Shown: positions 41,566-52,792 of the stretch, in pieces
Numbering within the stretch: position 1 is the stretch's first letter
Layout: every line of letters starts with the position of its first letter
Origin: R-RK-3 sp963834945
Lineage (GTDB): Bacteria > Pseudomonadota > Alphaproteobacteria > Rhizobiales > Rhodomicrobiaceae
Length of the DNA stretch: 64,000 nt
Assembly: GCA_963834945.1 (NCBI GenBank)
Contig: CAWIDT010000001.1
Coordinates: 62,001-126,000 of the forward strand
Reading direction: 5' to 3'
The notes under the pieces: model-generated
Seen by the model: only the letters and a program-made list of their open reading frames with translations
Told to the model about the DNA's origin: nothing
The model's database searches: none
Made by a program: the position numbers and the translations under genes

Positions 41566-44153
41566 TTATATCTGTGTGAATGCCATTTTCGCGAGCAGGG
41601 CTTCGTTGAGCTGGCCGGTGGCTTGCAAACCGCTCCGCTTCTCGAACTCGCGAATCGCGGTGAGCGTGCGCCGCCCGATGACGCCGTCCGCCGGCCCCGG
41701 CTTGTAGCCGAGCCTGGCGAGCAGCCGCTGCGCCTCGGCGACGAGATCGTTGCGCGGCGCGATCTGCGTGCTCCAGGCGGTCTTCATCATCTGGAGGCTG
41801 GGGGCCTTTGGCTGAATGGCGGCCGCGACTTTCGGCGCCTCCTCCAGCGGGGGTTCGGGGGCGGTGCGGTTTATGGCGGCGTCCACGGGCGATGCCACCC
41901 AATTCGATACGGTGCGGTCAGCGGCTTTGCGCTCGGCATCGGTCAGCGTGCGGGCGATGTCGTCGCGCTTTTGGGCGGCATTCGCGTCGCCGTCGCGTGC
42001 GGCGATGGCGAACCACCGATAGGCCAGCAACCGGTTCTGCTCGACGCCCAGCCCACGCTCGTAAAGGATGCCCAGATTATACTGGCTGTCGCGAAGCCCA
42101 TGTTCGGCGGCGTTGGCGAACCATTTCGCCGCGGTGAGGTAGTTCGCCGACCTGCTTTGACCGCTGATCGAGAGCACGGCGAGATTGTGCATCGCCTTGA
42201 CGTGCCCCTTCTCGGCGGCGCGTTCATACCAGGCCATCGATTCGGCAATGTCCTTCGGCGTCGCCCTGGCCAAGCTCGTAAAGCGTCGCCAGACGATATT
42301 GCGATCCGGCGTGGCCGTTCTCGGCGGCGCGGCGGAACCAGCGCGCCGCCTTGGACAGGCGCTCGTCCACGGCAAGCGAATGCTCCAGATCCTTGCCCTC
42401 AAGATAGTCCTGGCCAATCGAGTACTGCGCATCGACGTCGCCCTGTACGGCGGCCTCGCGCAGGCGGCCGGTGCTGTCGAGCGCGATCGGGGCGGCAGGC
42501 GCGGCGGCGCTATCGCCGGATAGCTGGGTGGGTGGCAACCGGCGGTGGTCGCGCGGTGTGGTTTCCTCGGCGGTGACGCTGGTCACCCATACCTCGTTCG
42601 AGAGCGCGACGCCGGCAGGCGCGGCTTGCGAAATCCGCTCGGCGGTCTTGGCCGCCTGGATCGAGCCGGTGGTGACGGGCGCAACCGGCTTTCGCATCGG
42701 CGTGATGCTGGAAACGGCGGCCTTCGGCTTGGCGTCGGGCGAGCCGCGGTCGCGCAGATTGACGTAAAGCATGGCGACACTGGCCAGCAGCAGAATCACT
42801 GCGGCGATAATCAGGCCGGTGCGGGAATGGCCGCGCTCCTCATCGGGAAGGAATTCGCCGTAAGGGATCTGGTAGCGCACGGGCTCGCCCTGTTGCGGCA
42901 TGGGGCGCGCCGAGCCGTCGCCAAGCCGCGCCGCGCGGTGGGCCGCGGAGATGAACTCGCCATCGTATTTTTCGTCGTCCGCATAGGTTTCGGCGTCGAA
43001 TTTGCCCGCCGGGCGGGATTGGACGGTGTCCCGCACCTCTTCGTTAAGCCGCTCGATGCTTTCGTCGAGGCAGATCTGCAATTGCCGCAGGCGCTCATCG
43101 GTGGTCCGGGCGTGCAGCGCCGACTGGGCAGAGAGCGAGGCGACGTCAAGGGTCAGCGCGCCGATCGCTCCATTCGGATTGTTGCGCTCCAATTTTTCCT
43201 CCAGCTTGCCGGCGACCAGATCGGCCGTGGCGCGGGCGAGATCGCGCCCGGTGCCGCGCGCGATGATCTCCAGCCCCTTGGCGGTCGCTGAAATCGCAGC
43301 GTGGGATTGCGCCACGAGGCCGCTGAGCTGATCGAGCCGGGCTTCGACACCTTGGACGCGCGCGTCCTGCGCCACCGTCCAGTGCCGGTTGTCGTCCAGA
43401 TAGGCGGCGAGATTCTTCAGGCCGGCTTCGACGGGGGCCATGGAATGGTCCGTGATCCGCGGTTTCCAGCTTCTCCATCAGCGCATGAAACTGGGATTCC
43501 AGCGCATCCATGCGGGCGGTCGGAATTTTCTCGGCGAGCTGGTCGATCGAGGACCGCATGTCGGCGAAGCGCTCCTCGAACCACGGCCGGTCCAGCACCG
43601 GCGCGGTCGGCGTCGATTTGTGAGCAGACGGGCGCGGCGTGACGGCCTGAGCGGCAGTTCGCGGCTGCGCGGCGGCTGGCTGGGTGGCGGCTTGCGGCTG
43701 GGCGGGAGCGGTCCGGGGCGGCGCACGGCGTTCCGTGTGAGCGGCGTCCCGCGACCCGAATTGCTGCTTGGTCATGTCGGCGTGGAGATAGGTCGAAAGC
43801 TCCCGCAGGCGTTCGTTCAACGCGGGGGCTTTCTCGGCGGGCGGCGCCGGCTTGGCGACGGTGGGGCGCATCATCGCCGATGTGGCCATCCGCGCGCCGG
43901 CGGGCGTGTCCCGCGGCTCGCGCGTGGCCGAGAGCGCTTCCAGGCGCGATTCAAGCTCGCGCAGCGCCGCATTGCCGAGCTGGCGATAGCCGTGAATTTC
44001 GGACAGATAGCGCCGCAACAGCCCTTCGGCTTCCCGGCTATGCTCGGCCGGCTGGCTATCCTGGGCGCCGCTTTCAGGCGCTCCGGCGACGGGCGAGCCG
44101 GCAGGGGGAGATTGCGGAGGGCGCTCCGCACCCACATTGGCATTAAACGTCAT
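41566..44153 (-). CDS. PodJ-like polar localisation/Sel1-repeat protein with peptidoglycan-binding C-terminus, frameshifted
   Basis: A cytoplasmic N-terminal half (from MTFNANVGAERPPQ at 44153) holds Pro/Ala-rich and coiled-coil segments (HSREAEGLLRRYLSEIHGYR). A single membrane helix near residue 430 follows (SRTGLIIAAVILLLASVAML). The periplasmic part has Sel1 repeats (AENGHAGSQYRLATLYELGQ, AEKGHVKAMHNLAVL, AEHGLRDSQYNLGILYERGL) and a C-terminal peptidoglycan-binding domain (LLARLGYKPGPADGVIGRRT). This order is that of PodJ, a polar organising factor of Caulobacter. Indels near 43440 and 42270 break it. Identity as an orthologue is inference. Confidence 0.78.
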
Positions 44154-44518
44154 GGCTCGTCCCGAAAGCGCTTGTAACAAGCGGTGTGCGTTCCCGAAGC
44201 GGCGATTCGTGCCTTGCACGAAGGATGAGAGCGGCTTTTCCTGCCAGCTTTCGGGAGCGCTGAATTTCTGACCCGCGAAACCACGCAAAACAAATCTCTG
44301 CCAACTGTTGCCTGGGTGAGTAAATATTCAGTAAAACAATGTGTTATTTTTTAAATTTGTGATCAGGCGGCGGCGGACGGCGCGGCCGGGGGCACTGTGG
44401 CAAAAGAGCGGGTAAGGTGTGGAAAATCGGTTTTCGGCGCGCTCAGCTTGAGCTAACGGGATTAGTCTGAGACAGTTAGACTTTGGACGCATCCGACCGC
44501 GCAACAGATTTGGCCAGC
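44154..44518. other. Divergent intergenic region
   Basis: This 365-base region lies between the PodJ-like and YjbQ genes. It includes an AT-rich block around 44320-44370 that is the likely promoter zone. No EcfG promoter with correct spacing was found: a GTTCC/AAC pair near 44176-44194 has only 11 bases between the elements. Confidence 0.45.
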
Positions 44519-45008
44519 ATGACCGATCGACCGCCATCGCGCAGCCCCGCATCGCCAGCACTGGGGAAGCCGTTCGCCCAGGCCAATCACAGTCTCATGG
44601 TCCGCACCACCGGACCGGGCTTTACCGAAATTACCGCCCAAGTTTGCGCCTGGCTCGCCGACATCGCCGCCGATGAGGGGCTGCTCACGCTGTTCATCGC
44701 GCATACCTCCGCATCGCTCACCATCCAGGAAAACGCCGATGTGGATGTGCGCCTGGATCTGCAGCGATGCGCTGGACGGTCTGGCTCCGCAAGGCGCCGG
44801 TTACCGGCATGGCACCGAAGGCCCGGACGATATGCCGGCGCATATCAAATCGATGCTAACTTCGGTGAGCCTTTCAATTCCGGTCATCGAGGGCCGGACC
44901 GCGCTCGGCACATGGCAGGGAATTTATGTGATCGAGCATCGGGAGCGTCCGCATGGACGCAAGGTTGAGTTGCATTTTATTGGAACACGTCAAACTTCCG
45001 CCGTCTAG
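44519..45008 (+). CDS. YjbQ family (UPF0047) secondary thiamine-phosphate synthase-like protein, frameshifted
   Basis: From the ATG at 44519 (MTDRPPSRSPASPALG) the protein reads FTEITAQVCAWLADIAADEG and LLTLFIAHTSASLTIQENAD, the UPF0047 signature. One indel near 44765 leads to GYRHGTEGPDDMPAHIKSML, LTSVSLSIPVIEGRTALGTW and IYVIEHRERPHGRK, the conserved C-terminal half with metal-binding His residues. Length is about 162 aa. A weak thiamine-phosphate synthase activity is reported for this family, but its real role is uncertain. cpdR follows on the same strand, a common neighbour in Hyphomicrobiales. Confidence 0.9.
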
Positions 45009-45181
45009 ATCGTGTATGTTAGGCGAATGGGGCATAAGTTCTAAACTGCCGTGAGTAAGGTTAATCTAATGATTACCCTCGATTTTGACAAAGGATCGGT
45101 TAGTTTGAGGTGGACCGGTGCTCAGTCGGACTCCTATCAACGCCGGGTTGTAGCGTAATTTCCAAGCGAGAAGTCAGACCT

Positions 45182-45547
45182 ATGACAATGCCCCGTATTC
45201 TCCTCGCCGAAGACGATGAGTCGATGCGCCGCTTCCTGGTTAAGGCCTTGGAGCGCGCAGGATACGATGTCGTATCGTTTTCGAACGGCGCCGAGGCGTA
45301 TGAATGCCTGCGCAGCCGCCGCTTTACGCTGCTTCTCACCGACATTGTCATGCCGGAGATGGACGGCATCGAGCTGGCCAAGCGGGCGTCCGAACTTCAG
45401 CCCGAAATGAAGATCATGTTCATCACCGGATTTGCCGCCGTCGCGCTGCATCCGGATTCGAACGCGCCGCGCGAGGCCCGCATCCTGTCGAAGCCCGTCC
45501 ATCTGCGTGAATTGGTGACGGAAGTGGATCGGCTGATCGCCGCCTAG
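45182..45547 (+). CDS. cpdR: Cell-cycle response regulator CpdR
   Basis: This 121-aa single-domain receiver has the phospho-acceptor Asp in LLLTDIVMPEMDGIELAKRA and the conserved RILLAEDDESMRRFLVKALE start and VMFITGFAAVAL-like segment (IMFITGFAAVALHPDSNAPR). The final ILSKPVHLRELVTEVDRLIA matches CpdR closely along its full length. In Caulobacter and rhizobia unphosphorylated CpdR delivers substrates such as CtrA or PdeA to ClpXP. The start at 45182 has no alternative. Its regulation by the CckA-ChpT relay is inferred; those genes are not in the window. Confidence 0.93.
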   Translation: MTMPRILLAEDDESMRRFLVKALERAGYDVVSFSNGAEAYECLRSRRFTLLLTDIVMPEMDGIELAKRASELQPEMKIMFITGFAAVALHPDSNAPREARILSKPVHLRELVTEVDRLIAA

Positions 45548-45673
45548 TCGATCGAACCTGACATTTGAGCCCCGTGCGGACAGTCTGACGAAAGCGCGGA
45601 GCCCATAAATTTCAGGTCAATTCGATCCATCAGCAAAATGCCAGCGGTTCGTAACGTTTTGAGACGAACCACT

Positions 45674-45777
45674 AGAGCCTTTTCCGCTCCGGTTAAATCG
45701 GAGCGCGGCTCTAATTCTTTGTTTTGTCGCATTTTCTCGACGCAAACCGGCATCCACTTTGCTGGAAAATGCTATAG
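45674..45777. repeat. Two-hairpin intergenic repeat, family C
   Basis: This segment has arms AGAGCC and GGCTCT around CCGCTCC...GGAGCG, then arms GCATTTTC and GAAAATGC. Similar elements are widespread in Hyphomicrobiales genomes. It abuts the repeat at 45772 without a gap, making one 225-base block of four hairpins. Confidence 0.65.
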
Positions 45778-45899
45778 ATCATGATCATTTCTTACGAAAC
45801 GATCCTGATCTCTATCTATTTGCTTGCGCACGATTTTTCAGGAAAACCGGTGTCCATCCCCGCCTTCGCGGGGACATGCTTTTCCTGATCGTGCTCTAG
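45772..45899. repeat. Dispersed palindromic repeat, family A copy 2
   Basis: Same architecture as 9045-9168: a GATCATGATC-type first palindrome, then GCACGATTTTTC and GATCGTGC arms, with GGAAAACCGG in between. It includes a CCCCGCCTTCGCGGGG insertion also present in degenerate form in copy 1 but missing from copy 3. Confidence 0.78.
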
Positions 45900-45985
45900 C
45901 TGTGTTCAGCTCGCATCGATTCGAATGAAGGCACTCACCGGGGAGTTCCGCCCCGGCGAGCCAGCACGCATTCAAGCAACCCCGG

Positions 45986-46710
45986 TCATTGCGCCAATGT
46001 CGGGTGACGCGGCACCGAGACGCGCCAATCGGGCGGCATGGGCGCCGGCACTTCAGTGACGATCTCGTCGAAGTCGGTGAGCAGGAAGGGCATCTCGGCC
46101 TCACGCTCAAGCAGCAGCGTCGTCCGCATCGAAAGGCGCAAGCGCGAGCGCGGGCAGGCAGCGCCTCGAAGCCGTAGCGCGCCGCGAGACCGAAATGCAG
46201 CGCTTCGCAGGCATCCAGCAACAGGCGGACATCGACCTGGCCGGCGACGCGGTAGCCCAGCAGCGGGTCGGCCGGGCCACCATCGTCGATCAGATTGTAG
46301 CCGCGCGTATCGAGGAAGCGCTTGGGCTGCAACCGCGCCGTTGAACAGATTTTGCGCGTCGGGCAGCAGCATGTCCTGCATATCGGCGCTGCTGACCGTG
46401 GCGAGCCGGAAGGTGTCGATCTCGGGCCGCAATTCGGGCTCATGGATGCGCAGTTCCTTGGCGAGGTCCCTCGCCCGCAGGATCTTCGCGATCATCAGCA
46501 CTTCCCTGCCCCACAGATCCTGGATGTAGTGCCGGAACGAGGCGAGCCTGTCGGCGATCTCGCTGCAATCCATGCCATGATCGATTTGCGGCACGTCGCA
46601 GGCGCTCTGCTGCAAGCGTCGCCCGCTTCGATGGCGGCGCGCAGCGCTTCGCTCAGGAAGTAGACGATGGATTCCAGGTGTCCTTCGTCGACAGAGGATA
46701 AAAATCCCAT
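45986..46710 (-). CDS. Conserved-looking hypothetical protein, frameshifted
   Basis: From the ATG at 46710 the frame reads MGFLSSVDEGHLESIVYFLS and EALRAAIEAG. It then continues in other frames as DVPQIDHGMDCSEIADRLAS, YIQDLWGREVLMIAKILRAR, TFRLATVSSADMQDMLLPDA, YNLIDDGGPADPLLGYRVAG and, at the end, FLLTDFDEIVTEVPAPMPPD. Coherent soluble-protein sequence over about 240 aa, with shifts near 46610, 46330 and 46140, argues for a real gene broken by indels. I do not recognise the family. It lies downstream of nrdJ on the same strand, 132 bases away. Confidence 0.6.
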
Positions 46711-46785
46711 TGCAAGCCAGCCGCTAGGCCGCCCCCTGCTAGAATTCAGGAACGAGCCGAAACGCGCCAACTCCGAACGAAAGCC

Positions 46786-46805
46786 GGGCCGTGTTCAGAC
46801 GGCCC
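46786..46805. terminator. Hairpin between nrdJ and the downstream gene
   Basis: Arms GGGCCGT and ACGGCCC around a 6-base loop. There is no good T-run on the nrdJ strand, so it is a weak terminator candidate. Confidence 0.35.
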
Positions 46806-46842
46806 CGCTCGATGTCCGGTGGCATTCAGACGCTATGGTTAC

Positions 46843-49800
46843 TCAGGAACATCCGCTGGTCGAACCGCAGGTGTCGCACTTCAGACACGTGCCATTGCGA
46901 ACCAAGGTGAAATTTCCGCAATCGCCGCAAGTCTCGCCCTCATAGCCTTTGATGCGGGCTTCGACTCGCAGTGCGCTTTCGGATTTTTCAACTGACGCAA
47001 CATAACTCTGGACATGCGGCGACGGTTCAAGCGCCATCGCATTGTTGCCATGAACATGGCTGACCGAGGCGGCCAGCGCCTGCCTGATCTTGGCAACCGG
47101 GCCTTCTCCTTCGCCCGCCTGCACAGCCTGCCCCGAAACCATGACCACTTTGTGGTTAAGGGCGCCACGCATCAGGCCGCGGCTCATATACCGCTCGGCG
47201 GAAACGGCCGCATAGCCCTTATCCTCGGCGACGCCGCCGCCAAGCGTGGTGTTGTCGATCTCTTTCGGGATCGACATGGGCGAGGTCGTTGCGGCCGAGA
47301 TAGGATACCGCCAATTCGCGAAAAATGTAATCAAGAATGGAGGTTGCGTTCTTGATTGCCTCGTTGCCTTGAACGAGACCGGCCGGTTCGAAACGCGTAA
47401 AGGTGAAGGCGTCGACATATTCTTCGAGCGGCACGCCATATTGCAGTCCCAGGCTGATGGCGATCGCAAAGTTGTTCATAAGTGACCGGAAAGCGGCGCC
47501 TTCCTTGTGCATATCGATGAACAACTCGCCCAGGCGCCCGTCTTCATACTCGCCGGTGCGCAAATAGACCTTATGCCCGCCGACGACGGCTTTCTGCGTG
47601 TAGCCCTTGCGCCGGTTGGGCAGCTTGGCGCGCCGGGCGATTTCGCGCTCGCGCTCGATGATGCGCTCGACGATCCGCTCGGCGACCAGTTCCACATGCT
47701 TCTGCGTCGGCTTCTCGGCGATGATCGGCTCGACGTCGTCCTCGTTGTCGTCGTCGCTGAGGAGTTGCGCCTGCAGCGGCTGCGACAGCTTGGAGCCGTC
47801 GCGATAGAGCGCGTTCGCCTTCAGCGCCAGACGCCAGGACAGCATATAGGCGTTCTTGCAATCCTCGACGGTGGCGTTGTTCGGCATGTTGATGGTCTTG
47901 GAAATCGCACCCGAAATGAAGGGCTGCGCCGCCGCCAGCATGCGGATGTGGCTTTCCGCCGAGAGGAAGCGCTTGCCCTTGCGCCCGCACGGATTGGCGC
48001 AGTCGAACACCGGCAGGTGCTCCTCCTTCAGCCCCGGCGCGCCTTCCAGCGTCATCGCGCCGCAGCAGAACTCGTTGGCCGCCTCGATCTGCGCCTTGGA
48101 GAAGCCGAGATGGGCGAGCAGGTCGAATTTCGGCGAGTCCAGCTCCGCCTTCGCGATGCCCAGCGTGCCGATGCAGAACTCTTCGCCCAGCGTCCATTTG
48201 TTGAAGGTGAACTTGATGTCGAAGGCGCTTTTCAGGCCGCTCTCGACCGTGGCGATCAGCTCGGGCGTCAGGCCCTTCTTGGCGAGGCTCTGATGATTGA
48301 CGTGCGGCGCGCCGTCCAGCGTGCCGCGCCCGACCGCATAATCGATGATCGCCTGCACGGTCTTCTTGTCGTAGCCGAGGGTTTCCAGAGCCTCCGGCAC
48401 GGCGCGGTTGATGATCTTGAAATAGCCGCCGCCCGCCAGCTTCTTGAACTTCACGATGGCGAAATCCGGCTCGATGCCCGTCGTGTCGCAATCCATGACA
48501 AGGCCGATCGTGCCGGTCGGCGCGATGACGGTGGCCTGCGCGTTGCGGAAGCCGTGCCGCTGCCCCAGCGCCAGCGCCCGGTCCCAGGCCTGCCGCGCCG
48601 CCAGGATCAGCCGCTGATTCGGGCAGGCGTGCTTGTCGAGCGGCACTGGCAGAGTGTGCAGGCCTTCATAGCAGGACGTCTCGCCATAGGCGGCCCGCCG
48701 GTGATTGCGGATGACGCGCAGCATATGCGGAGCATTGAACTCATAGCCGGCGAACGAGCCGAGGCGCTGCGCCATTTCAGCCGAAGTGGCATAGGAAACG
48801 CCGGTCATCAGCGCCGAAAGGCTGGCGGACAGGGCGCGGCCCTCCTCCGAATCATAGCCGAGGCCCGACACCATCAGCAGCCCGCCAATATTGGCGAAGC
48901 CCAGGCCCAGCGTGCGGTAGCGATAGGAGAGTTCCGCGATCTCCTTGGACGGGAATTGCGCCATCGTCACGGAGATTTCCAGCACGACGGTCCACAGCCG
49001 CGTCGCATGGGCGAAGCCATCGACATCGAAGCGCTTCTTGGCATCGCGGAAGGTCATCAGGTTGAGCGACGCCAGATTGCAGGCGGTATCGTCCAGGAAC
49101 ATATATTCCGAGCACGGGTTCGACGCCCGGATCGGCCCGGAGGCCGGGCAGGTGTGCCAGTCATTGATGGTGGTGTGGAACTGCACGCCCGGATCGGCCG
49201 AGGCCCAGGCGGCATGCGCCACCTTGTCCCACAATTCGCGGGCATTCACCGTCTTGACGACGCGGCCGTCCTTGCGCGCCTTCAGCCCCCAATCGCCGCC
49301 GCTTTCGACCGCCGCGAGGAAATCGTCCTCGACGCGCACCGTATTGTTGGAATTCTGGCCGGAGACGGTGCGATAGGCCTCGCCTTCCCAATCGGTGTCG
49401 AACAGCGGGAATTCGATCTTCTCGTAGCCCTGGCGGGCGAACTGGACCACCCGCTGAATATAGCTGTCGGGCACGAAGGCCTTGCGCGCCGCACGGATTT
49501 CGCGCTTCAGCGCCGGGTTCTTCGCCGGATCATAGCAATCGTCGCCCTGCCCGTCGCAATGGGTGCAGGCCTTCATGATCGCGGTCGAGATGCTTGGCGC
49601 AGCTCTTGGAGCCCGCGACCATCGCGGCGACCTTCTGCTCCTCATTCACCTTCCAGTCGATGAATTCCTCGATGTCGGGGTGGTCGGCATCGACGATGAC
49701 CATCTTGGCCGCGCGCCGCGTGGTGCCGCCGGATTTGATCGCGCCGGCCGCCCGGTCGCCGATCTTCAGGAAGCTCATCAGGCCGGAGGATTTGCCGCCG

Positions 49801-50540
49801 CCCGAAAGCCGCTCGCCCTCGGAACGGACTTTGGAGAAATTCGTGCCGGTGCCGGAGCCGTATTTGAACAGCCGCGCCTCGCGCACCCACAGATCCATGA
49901 TGCCGTTCTCGTTGACGAGATCGTCCTCGATGGACTGGATGAAGCAGGCATGCGGCTGCGGATGCTCATAGGCGGTAGAGGCGCGGGTCAGCTTGCCGGT
50001 TTCGAAGTCGACATAATAATGCCCCTGGCTCGGACCGTCGATGCCATACGCCCAGTGCAGGCCGGTGTTGAACCATTGCGGGCTGTTCGGCGCGGCCATC
50101 TGCATGGCGAGCATGTAGCAAAGCTCGTCATGAAAGGCGCGGGCGTCCTCCTCGGAGGTGAAATAGCCGCCCTTCCAGCCCCAATAGGTCCAGGTGCCGG
50201 CGAGCCGGTCGAACACCTGGCGCGCGTCCATCTCGCTGCCGTGGCGCTCATCTTCGGGCAGGGTCGCGAGCGCGGCATTGTCGGGCACGGAGCGCCACAG
50301 CCAGGACGGGACCGAGTTCTCCTCGACCTTCTTCAGACGCGCGGGAATGCCGGCCTTGCGGAAATATTTCTGCGCCAGGATGTCGGTCGCGACCTGGCTC
50401 CATTGCGCCGGGATCTGGATCGCGTCCAGCCGGAAGACGATAGAGCCGTCCGGGTTGCGGATTTCGCTCAGGGCTTCACGGAATTCGATATCCGCATAGG
50501 GTGACTGTCCAGGTTTCGTAAAGCGCCGCTCGATCCGCAT
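46843..50540 (-). CDS. nrdJ: Vitamin B12-dependent (class II) ribonucleoside-diphosphate reductase, frameshifted
   Basis: It makes deoxynucleotides with adenosylcobalamin. The N-terminal part (MRIERRFTKPGQSPYADIEF) and barrel carry LAMQMAAPNSPQWFNTGLHW, the radical-enzyme motifs RASNPCSEYMFLDDTACNLA with the catalytic Cys, SLNL, and IAPTGTIGLVMDCDTTGIEP. The C-terminus ends in the zinc-ribbon Cys cluster CGDCGNFTLVRNGTCLKC then CGSTSGCS. Indels near 49600 and near 47285 split it into three pieces that join to about 1230 aa, normal for the alphaproteobacterial type. No class I (nrdAB) genes are in the window. Each frame is intact within its segment, so a sequencing error is more likely than decay. 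Confidence 0.95.
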
Positions 50541-51054
50541 ATCAAGTCCCTCTGAAGCTTGTCGAAGGTAGATAATCCCATGGAAACGCAGAAAACTTTA
50601 ACTGATGCGGGCACAGCTGCACCCGCTCCAGCGAACGCAATTTCACGGAGGTGTTCACACCGTTTCCGGTGCATCTATGTTAAAAATGTACGCTGATGTA
50701 CCCAGGAGGGGCAAAGAAAATGCCGTATGGCGTGCCCTTCGCAAAAGCTGCCTGATTCACGGGCGAATGGCTAGCCCTAGCGACGCAATTATTTTCCCTC
50801 TACAAGATATTGTTGTCATCTTGCATCAGCCGCCCCCGATGCCCCCGCGCCACGAAGGCGCTGCATTGAGACATACGGTGATTCTCGCTGCGGGCGGCCC
50901 AGGTCGCCGCCTTCCGGCAGGCGCATCAACAGCTTGGTGTTTCCCGTGGGCGCGCGGCGGTTTCTTCATTGCCTGTGATGCAGAATCGCCTTGGCTGGAC
51001 ATCGGGCGGCAGCCGATGCCATAGTCGCGCCGATAAATCAGCTGGCGGTTTCAA
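50541..51054. other. Intergenic region upstream of nrdJ and NDUFA12 gene
   Basis: This 514-base region holds the divergent promoters of nrdJ and the NDUFA12-type gene. A perfect hairpin with a four-base loop lies at 50658-50671 (CACCG and CGGTG arms), and a second GC-rich inverted repeat (GCGGG...CCCGC) lies at about 50609-50628. No B12-box (cobalamin riboswitch) or recognisable NrdR box was found. No gene is supported. Confidence 0.5.
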
Positions 51055-51453
51055 ATGAGCCTATTCCGACGATCTCTTCACCTGGTGGAACGGCGCCACC
51101 CTGTCGACGCGCCTCTACACGTCGCGCTACGGCCTTCTGGTCGGGGAGGACGCGTTCGGCAACACCTATTATGAAGACAAGACCGGCATCGGACCGGCTG
51201 GCCGGCCGCGACGCTGGGTGATCTATAGTCGGCGACGCCGAACGCCTCGAAGGTGCCGCCCGAATGGCACGGCTGGCTGCATTACAGCCTGGATGAGCCG
51301 CCCAGCAACGACTATCAGGCCAAAAGCTGGCAAAAGCCGCATATCATGAACCGCACCGGGACGCCTGAGGCCTACCGTCCGACCGGCAGCATTCTCAACC
51401 AGCAGCGCCGGCGCGTTGCGGCTCCCGATTATGAGCCGTGGCGGGCCGAATAG
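51055..51453 (+). CDS. NDUFA12 family complex I accessory protein, frameshifted
   Basis: The protein is encoded in three frames. After MSLF (ATG at 51055), the frame reads DDLFTWWNGATLSTRLYTSR and YGLLVGEDAFGNTYYEDKTG, GPAGRPRRWVIY. It then continues in another frame as MPPEWHGWLHYSLDEPPSND, KSWQKPHIMNRTGTPEAYRP and TGSILNQQRRRV. This is the alphaproteobacterial homologue of mitochondrial NDUFA12, a supernumerary subunit of NADH:ubiquinone oxidoreductase. Two indels (near 51070 and 51232) break an expected protein of about 130 aa. Confidence 0.88.
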
Positions 51454-51463
51454 GGCGGCCCCG

Positions 51464-52661
51464 TCACACCAGTTCGACCGCGATAGCCGTCGCCTCGCCG
51501 CCGCCGATGCAGATACCGGCGACGCCGCGCCTGCCGCCGCGCCGCTTCAGCGCGTGCACCAGCGTAACGAGGATGCGCGCGCCCGAGGCGCCGATCGGAT
51601 GGCCGAGCGCGCAGGCGCCGCCATTCACATTGACGATGTCGTGCGGCAGGTCCAGATCGCGCATCGCCGCCATCGCGACGACGGCGAAGGCTTCGTTGAT
51701 TTCATACAAGATCCACATCGCCGGTGCGCCATCCGACGCGTTCGAGCAGCTTTGCGAATCGCATGGATCGGGCGCGGTGGTGAACCAGGCAGGCTCCTGC
51801 GCATGGCTTGCCGATGCCGACGATCCGTGCCAGCGGTTGAACGCCGCGCCGTTCGGCTTCGCGGCCGCGCATCAGCACCAGCGCGGCCGCGCCGTCGGAG
51901 ATCGAGCTTGAATTGGCGGCCGTCACGGTGCCGCCTTCGCGGAAGGCGGGTTTGAGCAGCGGCACCTTGTCGGGCTTGGCTGCAAAAGGCTGTTCGTCCT
52001 TGTCGATGGTGGCCTGTGCCTTGCCGAGCATCGCATTCACCGGCGCGATCTCGGCCGCGAAGCTGCCATCGGTGTTCGCCCGTTTGGCACGCTCCAGCGA
52101 GGCCAGCGCGAAGGCGTCCTGATCGGCCCGCGTGAATTGGTAATGCGTCGCGGTGTCCTCGGCGAAGGTGCCCATCAGGCGGCCTTTGTCGTAGGCGTCC
52201 TCCAGCCCGTCGAGAAACATGTGGTCGAGCACCACGCCATGGCCGAGCCGCATGCCGCCGCGCGCCTTCGGCAGCAGATAGGGCGCATTCGACATGCTCT
52301 CCATGCCACCCGCCACGATGATGTCGCCGGGCCGGGCGTGCAGCGCCTCATGCGCCATCATGACCGTCTTCATGCCCGAGCCGCACATCTTATTGACCGT
52401 CGCGCATGGCACCGATTGCGGCAGCCCCGCGCCGAGCGCCGCCTGACGCGCGGGCGCCTGACCTTGCCCGGCGGACAACACGCAGCCCATCAGCACTTCA
52501 CCGACATCGGCGGGATCGATGCCGGATTGCGCCAGCGCCGCCCTTATCGCTTCGCCGCCGAGCTGGGGCGCGGTGAGACCCGACAGCGCGCCCTGGAATC
52601 CGCCCATCGGCGTGCGCGCGGCGCTGGCGATGACGATGGGATTGGTGCCGCTGGCGGTCAT
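51464..52661 (-). CDS. Acetyl-CoA C-acetyltransferase (thiolase), frameshifted
   Basis: Condenses two acetyl-CoA or cleaves acetoacetyl-CoA. From MTASGTNPIVIASAARTPMG the first Cys motif is SVPCATVNKMCGSGMKTVMM and then GGMESMSNAPYLLPKARGGM. The C-terminal catalytic motifs read YEINEAFAVVAMAAM, NVNGGACALGHPIGASGARI (His) and GGRRGVAGICIGGGEATAIA (second Cys). Frame changes near 51780 and 51715 separate the two halves. Length about 398 aa. It could serve acetoacetyl-CoA or polyhydroxyalkanoate metabolism. The window does not show partners (phaB, phaC). Confidence 0.93.
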
Positions 52662-52792
52662 GCGAGTGCCCTTACGCAAATGATCGCATAGCTTAGGGCA
52701 AGGCGGCCGGAATGGGAATTACCTTGCCTGGCGTGAAAGGCAATGTGCGGGCGACGGCGCCAGGCGCGGCGGAAATGCCGGGAGCAGAGCCG

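Noticed and set aside
47507..49663. 718-residue open frame on the plus strand opposite nrdJ
   Set aside because: It has Arg/Ala/Gly-heavy composition typical of the antisense of GC-rich genes and no family motif. nrdJ on the other strand has all catalytic motifs.
50541..51054. Possible cobalamin riboswitch ahead of B12-dependent nrdJ
   Set aside because: No B12-box sequence could be found on the nrdJ strand. Only simple hairpins are present.
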